5,459 bases of DNA, taken from positions 1 through 5,459 of the forward strand of contig CAMNPA010000109.1 in the NCBI GenBank assembly GCA_946547205.1. The letters are read 5' to 3'. The notes beneath the pieces are model-generated. The model saw only the letters and a program-made list of their open reading frames with translations, ran no database searches and was not told where the DNA came from. The stretch is from an uncultured Selenomonadales bacterium. GTDB taxonomy: Bacteria; Bacillota; Negativicutes; Selenomonadales; Selenomonadaceae. The translations under genes and the position numbers were made by a program. This document shows positions 1 to 4,422 of this stretch, in pieces. Positions within the stretch are counted from its first letter, which is position 1; each line of letters opens with the position of its first letter.

Positions 1-1001
1 ATTTCATCAAGCGTGTAGCCGATTGCGATTTTGACGCTGACTTTTGCGATTGGATAGCCCGTCGCCTTTGATGCCAACGCTGAACTTCGACTGACGCGCG
101 GATTGACTTCGATAACGTAATAACTGTCGCTGTTCGGGTCAAGCGCGAATTGAATGTTGCAGCCGCCCTCAATCTCAAGCGCACGAATGATTTTCAAACT
201 TGCCGAACGCAGCAGCTGATATTCATGGTCGTTGAGCGTTTGAGTCGGTGCCACGACGATTGAATCGCCCGTATGCACGCCGACAGGGTCGAAATTTTCC
301 ATTGAGCAAATCGTTATGCAAGTGTCGTTGCTGTCGCGCATAACTTCATATTCGATTTCTTTCCAGCCCGCGATTGAACGTTCAATCAGCACCTGGCCAA
401 TCATTGAATATTTCAGCCCGCGCAGAGTCGTTTCGATAAGCTCTTCTTCGTTGGTGACGATGCCGCCGCCGGTGCCGCCGAGAGTGTAAGCCGGTCGAAC
501 AATCAACGGATAGCCGATTTGGTTAGCAAAGTCAATCGCGCCGTGAATGTCCTCGACGATTGTTGATTCGGGAATTGGTTCGCCGATTCGTTCCATTGTC
601 TCCTTGAACATTTCACGATCTTCAGCGCGTTTAATGGCGGTGATTGACGTGCCCAAAAGTTCGACGTTGAATTTGTCAAGGACGCCGCTCTCCGCAAGTT
701 GAACAGCCAAATTCAAGCCCGCCTGTCCGCCAAGTGTCGCAAGTAAACCGTCGGGACGTTCCTTTTCGATTATCGCGGTCAAAAAGTCAACGGTCAGCGG
801 CTCAATATAAACGCGGTCGGCAATGTTTGCGTCGGTCATTATCGTTGCGGGATTTGAATTGACGAGAACGACTTCGAGACCTTCCTCTTTGAGCGAACGA
901 CAAGCTTGCGAGCCGGCATAATCGAATTCCGCCGCCTGCCCGATGACAATCGGCCCGGAACCGATGACGATAATTTTATTGAGATTTTTTTTCTTAGGCA
1001 A
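1..1001 (-). CDS. carB: Carbamoyl-phosphate synthase large subunit, N-terminal part (3' end beyond window)
   Basis: CarB makes carbamoyl phosphate from bicarbonate, two ATP and the ammonia that CarA releases from glutamine; the product feeds pyrimidine and arginine synthesis in the cytoplasm. The 333 visible codons cover the pre-ATP-grasp domain (about residues 1-125) and most of the first ATP-grasp (carboxyphosphate) domain. Near-invariant blocks are readable: GSGPIVIGQAAEFDYAG (14-30), VNSNPATIMTD (47-57), GGTGGG (175-180), IEVNPRVSRSSALASKATG (297-315). Residues matching known E. coli ATP and metal ligands are present: R129, R169, E215, H243, Q284, E298 and N300. The family is usually about 1,070 residues, so about two thirds lies outside the window. 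I chose the TTG at 1001 (Pro-Lys-Lys-Lys follows, like E. coli MPKR) because AAGGAGG sits 7 bases upstream; an in-frame TTG two codons earlier is too close to that site. It is the last visible gene of the carA group. No broken frame is seen. Confidence 0.97.
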   Translation of the reverse strand, partial: MPKKKNLNKIIVIGSGPIVIGQAAEFDYAGSQACRSLKEEGLEVVLVNSNPATIMTDANIADRVYIEPLTVDFLTAIIEKERPDGLLATLGGQAGLNLAVQLAESGVLDKFNVELLGTSITAIKRAEDREMFKETMERIGEPIPESTIVEDIHGAIDFANQIGYPLIVRPAYTLGGTGGGIVTNEEELIETTLRGLKYSMIGQVLIERSIAGWKEIEYEVMRDSNDTCITICSMENFDPVGVHTGDSIVVAPTQTLNDHEYQLLRSASLKIIRALEIEGGCNIQFALDPNSDSYYVIEVNPRVSRSSALASKATGYPIAKVSVKIAIGYTLDE

Positions 1002-1008
1002 AGTCAAG

Positions 1009-1015
1009 CCTCCTT
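1009..1015 (-). promoter_or_regulatory. Ribosome binding site of carB
   Basis: AAGGAGG on the minus strand, 7 bases before the TTG at 1001. It decides between two in-frame TTG codons (1007 and 1001): the upstream one would leave a single base of spacing. It lies in the 30-base gap after the zinc-ribbon gene, so carB has its own strong initiation site. Confidence 0.85.
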
Positions 1016-1031
1016 AATGAGCGAGTATCTA

Positions 1032-1559
1032 TCAACTTAAAAATTTTTTGCACGCGATAAAAATCAACATAAGCAGTCCGATTAGCAACGCGAAAATCGA
1101 CACTCTCGGTGCCAAAACGCCGCCTTTGACCACGAAACAATCAAGCTCCGCCAAAAACATGAACACGAACAGGAATTCGACAAAGTAAGATTTATCGCGC
1201 AGAATGAACAGTGCAATCATCAGCGGCAAGAACATCGGGAACAGGAACAGCATTGCGAAAATGTATTGCACTCTGCCGGGAATTGACGCGTAATTTTCGT
1301 TCGGCGACGCGGCGTAGAGAATCAGCGATATTATCAGGAAGAGACTTAGGCAAAATAAAAACCGCCGCAGTTGTTGACGCAAAAGAATTTCATCAACGGA
1401 CAGCTGCTTGAGTTTTTCACGAACGAATTTTGCCAGGCGACGTTCTTTGAAAGATTTTTCATCAGTCCGCGCCGACGAATCGCCCAAAATTTTTACGCCG
1501 CACCTGCTGCAAAATATGTCGTCGTCCGCCAATTCGTGCCCGCATTTTCTACAACGCAT
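1032..1559 (-). CDS. Zinc-ribbon protein with four predicted membrane segments, function unknown
   Basis: I do not recognise a named family. The 175-residue protein opens with a zinc-ribbon pattern, C3-x2-C6-x10-C17-x2-C20 (CRKCGHEL...FCSRCG), as in the short zinc-ribbon domains at the N-termini of many bacterial membrane proteins. A charged, probably helical cytoplasmic stretch rich in Lys, Arg and Glu follows (about 30-66). Four hydrophobic segments come next, near residues 67-84, 98-120, 125-144 and 153-173; the second holds two prolines and the third carries Glu128, Glu138 and Asp140, odd for a plain membrane anchor. There is no signal peptide, so the ribbon should face the cytoplasm. The frame can begin at GTG 1568, but that codon lies inside the Shine-Dalgarno AGAGGTG; ATG 1559, 6 bases downstream, fits better. 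It lies 28 bases after carA and 30 before carB, so it is very probably co-transcribed with both. A role tied to CPSase is not shown; it may be a passenger. Confidence 0.85.
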   Translation of the reverse strand: MRCRKCGHELADDDIFCSRCGVKILGDSSARTDEKSFKERRLAKFVREKLKQLSVDEILLRQQLRRFLFCLSLFLIISLILYAASPNENYASIPGRVQYIFAMLFLFPMFLPLMIALFILRDKSYFVEFLFVFMFLAELDCFVVKGGVLAPRVSIFALLIGLLMLIFIACKKFLS

Positions 1560-1565
1560 GTTCGC

Positions 1566-1572
1566 CACCTCT
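1566..1572 (-). promoter_or_regulatory. Ribosome binding site deciding the zinc-ribbon gene start
   Basis: AGAGGTG on the minus strand, 6 bases before the ATG at 1559. The alternative GTG start at 1568 overlaps this element and has no other purine-rich site a suitable distance upstream, so the protein is best read from 1559, three residues shorter than the longest frame. Confidence 0.7.
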
Positions 1573-1587
1573 GCGCGAGAAATTTTT

Positions 1588-2667
1588 TTATGCCTTCGCT
1601 TGTTTCATGTGGTCAATGAATTCGTCGAACAGATGAACGCTGTCATTCGGACCGGGCGCGGCTTCGGGATGATATTGGACGCTCGTCACCGGCAACGACA
1701 CATGACGCACGCCTTCAACGGTGCCGTCGTTTAATGATATGTGCGTGACTTTGACGGGCAGACCTTTGAGCGAAGACTCTTCGACCGCGTAGCCGTGATT
1801 CTGCGACGTGATGGCAACTTTGCCTGTTTCAAGACACTTCACGGGCTGATTGGAGCCGCGATGCCCGAATTTTAGCTTGTAAGTGTTCGCGCCCATTGCA
1901 AGTGCCAAAATCTGATGCCCTAAGCAAATGCCGAAGATCGGTTTCTTGTCAAGGAGCTTTTGAACTTCGCGAATGACGCCGGGAACGTCTTTAGGGTCGC
2001 CGGGCCCGTTTGACAGAAAAATTCCGTCGGGATTGAGCGCGAGAATTTCCTCGGCAGTCGTCTTTGCAGGTACGACAGTCACTCGGCAGTTGAGTTTGCG
2101 CAGCGCGTCGAGAATGTTGCGTTTGATACCGAAGTCCATAGTCACGACGTAGAACGGATTTTTTCCCGCGTCCAACGTGTAAGCTACGGGCGTCGTCACC
2201 ATTTCAACGACGTTCTTTCTAATCGGCAACGCCATCATCTCATCAATCGTGCCCTGCGAAGTGTATTCGCTGACAATGACGCCTTTCATTGTGCCGACGG
2301 AACGAATTTTTCTGGTCAAGGCGCGAGTGTCCACGTCGTAGAGGCAGGGAATTTTTTCAGCAGTCAAAAATTCGGACAGGGTCTTTTGCATGGAAGAGCT
2401 TGACGGTTTTTCGCATACTTCACCGACGATTAAGCCGCCGACGAAACTTTTGCGACTCTGATTGAATTGCTTGGCGGTGCCGTAGTTGCCGATTAGCGGA
2501 TAAGTGAGCGTGACTATTTGTCGGCAATAAGACGGGTCAGTCAGAATTTCTTGATAGCCGGTCATGCCCGTATTGAAGACGACTTCGCCTTCGGTCGTGG
2601 CGTTCGAGCCGCCGAACAGTTGCCCGCGAAAAGTCGTGCCGTCCTCCAGTATCAATTTCCCTTTCAA
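1588..2667 (-). CDS. carA: Carbamoyl-phosphate synthase small (glutaminase) subunit
   Basis: CarA hydrolyses glutamine and channels the ammonia to CarB. The 359-residue protein is complete and of normal family length (roughly 350-380). The N-terminal CPSase small-subunit domain (about 1-150) carries LEDGTTFRGQLFG (7-19) and VVFNTGMTGYQEILTDPSY (29-47). The C-terminal class I glutamine amidotransferase domain starts near 172 (VVTMDFGIKRNIL) and holds LSNGPGDP (218-225), the nucleophile Cys248 in GICLGHQ, and His333 and Glu335 in QYHPEAAPGP, so the catalytic triad is intact. The longest frame starts at GTG 2676, but that codon lies within the only plausible Shine-Dalgarno (AGGTG). TTG 2667, 6 bases further on, gives MKGKLILEDG, which resembles the family start (a short MK-basic run then LVLEDG), so I chose it. 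It is the first gene of the leftward group, with the zinc-ribbon gene and then carB following. Whether this CPSase serves pyrimidines, arginine or both cannot be told from the window. Confidence 0.97.
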   Translation of the reverse strand: MKGKLILEDGTTFRGQLFGGSNATTEGEVVFNTGMTGYQEILTDPSYCRQIVTLTYPLIGNYGTAKQFNQSRKSFVGGLIVGEVCEKPSSSSMQKTLSEFLTAEKIPCLYDVDTRALTRKIRSVGTMKGVIVSEYTSQGTIDEMMALPIRKNVVEMVTTPVAYTLDAGKNPFYVVTMDFGIKRNILDALRKLNCRVTVVPAKTTAEEILALNPDGIFLSNGPGDPKDVPGVIREVQKLLDKKPIFGICLGHQILALAMGANTYKLKFGHRGSNQPVKCLETGKVAITSQNHGYAVEESSLKGLPVKVTHISLNDGTVEGVRHVSLPVTSVQYHPEAAPGPNDSVHLFDEFIDHMKQAKA

Positions 2668-2673
2668 AGTCTT

Positions 2674-2678
2674 CACCT
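2674..2678 (-). promoter_or_regulatory. Ribosome binding site deciding the carA start
   Basis: AGGTG on the minus strand, 6 bases before TTG 2667 and overlapping the alternative GTG 2676. The layout is the same as at the zinc-ribbon gene: AGGTG, 6 bases, start codon, with a decoy GTG inside the site. Confidence 0.6.
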
Positions 2679-2682
2679 ACTA

Positions 2683-2816
2683 AGTCTAAAAATTTTGTTA
2701 TACCAGCGAAAAAGTTTATCACACGGCTTGACGCATTGCAAATATTTTCGCGCGGCGTCGCTCAATAATTCTGTATACAAATCGGCGTTCAACGTGGCCG
2801 GCAGTCTAAAAATTTT
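2683..2816. repeat. 14-base direct repeat, two copies 120 bases apart
   Basis: AGTCTAAAAATTTT occurs exactly at 2683-2696 and again at 2803-2816, both in the divergent spacer. The left copy lies in the predicted carA leader, between the candidate promoter and the ribosome site; the right copy lies about 75 bases before the exonuclease start. Each contains the AAAATTTT palindrome. They could be binding sites for a shared regulator or bent-DNA elements; the role is inferred, the identity is seen. Confidence 0.6.
2713..2741 (-). promoter_or_regulatory. Candidate sigma-70/sigma-A promoter for carA group
   Basis: On the minus strand a TTGCAA -35 (2736-2741, 4 of 6 to consensus) is separated by 17 bases from a TAAACT -10 (2713-2718, 4 of 6), which is preceded by TGA, giving an extended -10 (TGnTAAACT). 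Transcription would start near 2705 and leave about 40 bases before carA. That leader is too short for a PyrR-type attenuator with antiterminator and terminator, so control by such a mechanism is not seen here. This is a pattern match only. Confidence 0.5.
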
Positions 2817-2865
2817 TTCTCGGCAGGATATTTTCAGACGCAACAAGAATTAGCAACGAGAAAAA
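2814..2865. repeat. Inverted repeat upstream of the exonuclease gene
   Basis: TTTTTCTCG (2814-2822) and CGAGAAAAA (2857-2865) are perfect 9-base inverted arms separated by 34 bases. The right arm is also part of the near-palindrome CGAGAAAAATTTTTTTCG (2857-2874, one mismatched pair), which ends at the exonuclease Shine-Dalgarno. As RNA it would be a weak AU-rich stem; as DNA it could be an operator. It does not resemble a terminator. Confidence 0.4.
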
Positions 2866-2876
2866 TTTTTTTCGAG

Positions 2877-2881
2877 AGGAG
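2877..2881 (+). promoter_or_regulatory. Ribosome binding site of the exonuclease gene
   Basis: AGGAG within GAGAGGAG (2874-2881), 8 bases before TTG 2890. It supports the TTG start; the next in-frame candidate, GTG 2902, would be 20 bases away and would remove most of the strand that carries the first catalytic motif. Confidence 0.8.
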
Positions 2882-2889
2882 CAGAGATT

Positions 2890-3543
2890 TTGATTCACAT
2901 AGTGATTGATTTGGAAATGAATCCTGTCAGCAAAGCTCTAAAGGACGTTCGCCGATTTACGACGGACGAAGTGATAGAAATCGGCGCGGTGAAGTTGGAT
3001 GAAAATTATAAGCAGGTTGACGAGTTTCAATGCTACGTTAAGCCGCAATACGGAGAGATAACGAAACACATAACCAAATTGACCGGCATAACCGATGAGA
3101 CCGTTGCCGATAAGCCGCTGTTTCCCGAAGCGTTTCAAAATTTTATGGACTGGATCGGCACGTGGGACATGACGCTTTATTCGTGGAGCAATTCCGATAT
3201 AAATCAGCTCAAGAGCGAATGTGCGTTCAAAATTCCCGGCTATGACGTTGACAGATTGGAGCGGCAATGGCGGGATTTGCAAAAGGCGTTTGATGACAGA
3301 ATCGGTTTGCATTCGAGTTTGGCATTAAAGCACGCAATCGGAGCGATGAATCGCGACTTTGAAGGCACGCATCACACGGCACTTGCCGACGCGGCGAACA
3401 CTGCGGCAATTCTCGCGCTGTTGCAGGACGATGAAGAATTTTTCCGCGTAATGCAGCCGGTAATCGATTTGCTGAAGCCGAAAGAACTTTCACAATCAAT
3501 CGGCGACCTTTTCCCGGAACTCGGCAAACTAAAATTTGAATAA
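2890..3543 (+). CDS. DEDDh-family 3'-5' exonuclease, KapD-like
   Basis: This 217-residue protein is a predicted metal-dependent 3'-5' exonuclease of the DnaQ-like RNase H fold. All three motifs are visible: ExoI with Asp7 and Glu9 (VIDLEMN), ExoII with Asp103 (YSWSNSDINQL) and ExoIII with His162-x4-Asp167 (HTALADA), so the DEDDh set is complete. VIEIGAVKLDENY (28-40) and ITKLTGITDETV (61-72) are typical for the fold. The layout and length resemble KapD/COG5018 proteins (the Bacillus subtilis member was named for inhibition of the KinA sporulation pathway) more than the epsilon subunit of DNA polymerase III. About 40 C-terminal residues after the core contain no domain I recognise. The substrate (RNA or DNA) cannot be told. 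The start is TTG 2890, with AGGAG 8 bases upstream. The gene leads the rightward group, with pheA 12 bases after its stop. A link to sporulation is not supported by anything else in the window. Confidence 0.9.
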   Translation: MIHIVIDLEMNPVSKALKDVRRFTTDEVIEIGAVKLDENYKQVDEFQCYVKPQYGEITKHITKLTGITDETVADKPLFPEAFQNFMDWIGTWDMTLYSWSNSDINQLKSECAFKIPGYDVDRLERQWRDLQKAFDDRIGLHSSLALKHAIGAMNRDFEGTHHTALADAANTAAILALLQDDEEFFRVMQPVIDLLKPKELSQSIGDLFPELGKLKFE

Positions 3544-3558
3544 GGATTGATTCGCATG
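3541..3558 (+). promoter_or_regulatory. Coupled stop/Shine-Dalgarno/start junction, exonuclease to pheA
   Basis: The stop TAA (3541-3543) overlaps the Shine-Dalgarno AAGGA (3542-3546), which lies 9 bases before ATG 3556. The in-frame TTG at 3547 directly abuts the Shine-Dalgarno with no spacing, so ATG 3556 is preferred. The overlap suggests that ribosomes finishing the exonuclease help initiate pheA. Confidence 0.75.
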
Positions 3559-4407
3559 AAAACAATCGGTATCCTTGGGCCGAAGGGCACGCACTCGGAA
3601 GAGGCAGCTCTTTGGCTTAAAAAATTTTTGCAGGAAGATTGGCGGCTTGAAATATGCGCGGACATTTTCGACGTACTCAACGCCGTCAAAGAACGCAAAC
3701 TCGACGCAGGACTTGTGCCCGTGGAAAATTCGTTGGAAGGCTCGATAAACATCACGCTCGACACGCTGGCACGCTCCGACACGCTGACAATCGCCCGCGA
3801 ACTCGTTTGGCAAGTGAAAAATTTTTTGATGACGCGACCGAACGTTGACGTTCAATCAGTCACAAAAATTTTTTCGCACGCTCAACCGTTGGCGCAATGT
3901 CGAAAGTTCTTGCAAAAAAATTTTCCCGACGCCGAAATTGTCGCGACAAGCTCAACTGCACGCGCCTCTGAACTCGTTGCCGATTCCGATGAAAATTTCG
4001 CCGCCATATGCACCGAACGCGCAGGCAAGCTCAACGGTTTGACAGTTGCCGCGAAAAATATTCAGGACAATCCGCACAACTCCACGAGATTTTTTGAGAT
4101 ACGTTACAAGCCGCGAGACGCTGCTCCGATTGAAACTTTCGACGGCGACAAAGTTTTGATTATCTGCCAAATCGACGGTTCCCGCGCAGGTTCGCTTTGT
4201 GACGTGTTGTCGGAATTTGCTCGGCGCAACGTCAACATGACGCGCATTGAATCACGTCCCGCACGAACGATTCTCGGCGCGTATATTTTTTTCTTTGAAT
4301 TGGAAACTGATGCCGGTAATGACGCACTGCGTGAATCAATTCGTGCCGTCTACGACAAAAGCATTTGGCTGAAAAATCTCGGCGTCTTTAAAGTCATCAA
4401 CGCGTAA
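3556..4407 (+). CDS. pheA: Prephenate dehydratase, monofunctional, with C-terminal ACT domain
   Basis: Prephenate dehydratase converts prephenate to phenylpyruvate, the committed step to phenylalanine, in the cytoplasm. The 283-residue protein has the usual length for the monofunctional enzyme and lacks the chorismate mutase domain fused to E. coli PheA. The catalytic domain (about 1-185) shows ILGPKGTHSEEAA (6-18), LVPVENSLEGSI (53-64), SHAQPLAQC (107-115) and the catalytic TRF motif in DNPHNSTRFF (171-180; Thr177, Arg178, Phe179). The ACT regulatory domain (about 198-283) shows GSLCDVLSEFARRNVNMTR (212-230) and the ESRP motif (232-235), which in this family binds phenylalanine for feedback inhibition; such regulation is therefore likely. 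I prefer ATG 3556 over TTG 3547, because MKTIGILGPKGT matches the family start and the Shine-Dalgarno spacing is better. It sits 12 bases after the exonuclease and 12 before guaA, so probably in the same transcript. The cluster lacks other aromatic pathway genes within the window. Confidence 0.97.
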   Translation: MKTIGILGPKGTHSEEAALWLKKFLQEDWRLEICADIFDVLNAVKERKLDAGLVPVENSLEGSINITLDTLARSDTLTIARELVWQVKNFLMTRPNVDVQSVTKIFSHAQPLAQCRKFLQKNFPDAEIVATSSTARASELVADSDENFAAICTERAGKLNGLTVAAKNIQDNPHNSTRFFEIRYKPRDAAPIETFDGDKVLIICQIDGSRAGSLCDVLSEFARRNVNMTRIESRPARTILGAYIFFFELETDAGNDALRESIRAVYDKSIWLKNLGVFKVINA

Positions 4408-4422
4408 GGAGTGATTCGTTTG
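4405..4422 (+). promoter_or_regulatory. Coupled stop/Shine-Dalgarno/start junction, pheA to guaA
   Basis: The stop TAA (4405-4407) overlaps AAGGAG (4406-4411), 8 bases before TTG 4420. An in-frame GTG at 4411 begins on the last base of the Shine-Dalgarno and cannot use it; ATG 4432 is further away than usual. The 18 bases match the exonuclease-pheA junction at 15 positions. Confidence 0.75.

Larger units (their letters stand above)
2668..2889. other. Divergent intergenic region between carA and the exonuclease gene
   Basis: This 222-base spacer is the only sizeable non-coding stretch. It holds the candidate leftward promoter, a 14-base direct repeat (2683-2696 and 2803-2816), an inverted repeat just before the exonuclease ribosome site, and three of the window's AAAATTTT palindromes (2689, 2809, 2862). 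I found no convincing rightward promoter: AATAAT at 2764-2769 and TATACA at 2774-2779 resemble -10 boxes but lack a well-spaced -35. No small gene, structured riboswitch or terminator stood out. Confidence 0.75.

Noticed and set aside
1..1001. carB as a truncated or broken gene
   Set aside because: The frame is open to the first base of the window and all expected ligand residues of this part are present; it is simply cut by the window edge. The same holds for guaA at the right edge.
1039..1049. A/T run at the end of the zinc-ribbon gene as a terminator
   Set aside because: There is no GC-rich stem, the run encodes Lys-Lys-Phe-Leu within the gene, and carB follows at 30 bases with its own strong ribosome site.
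1211..1734. Plus-strand open frames opposite the zinc-ribbon gene and the end of carA
   Set aside because: They lie antisense to genes with clear motifs, have no recognisable domains and have low-complexity Arg/Ser/Ala-rich translations typical of shadow frames.
2728..2756. TTGACG at 2728 as a rightward -35 element
   Set aside because: The sequence 17 bases downstream is GC-rich (CGCGGC) and does not resemble a -10 box; other spacings fit no better.
2518..2853. Plus-strand 111-codon frame across the carA start and the spacer
   Set aside because: It is antisense to the conserved N-terminus of carA, has no family resemblance, and ends in the repeat-bearing spacer without support from a ribosome site.
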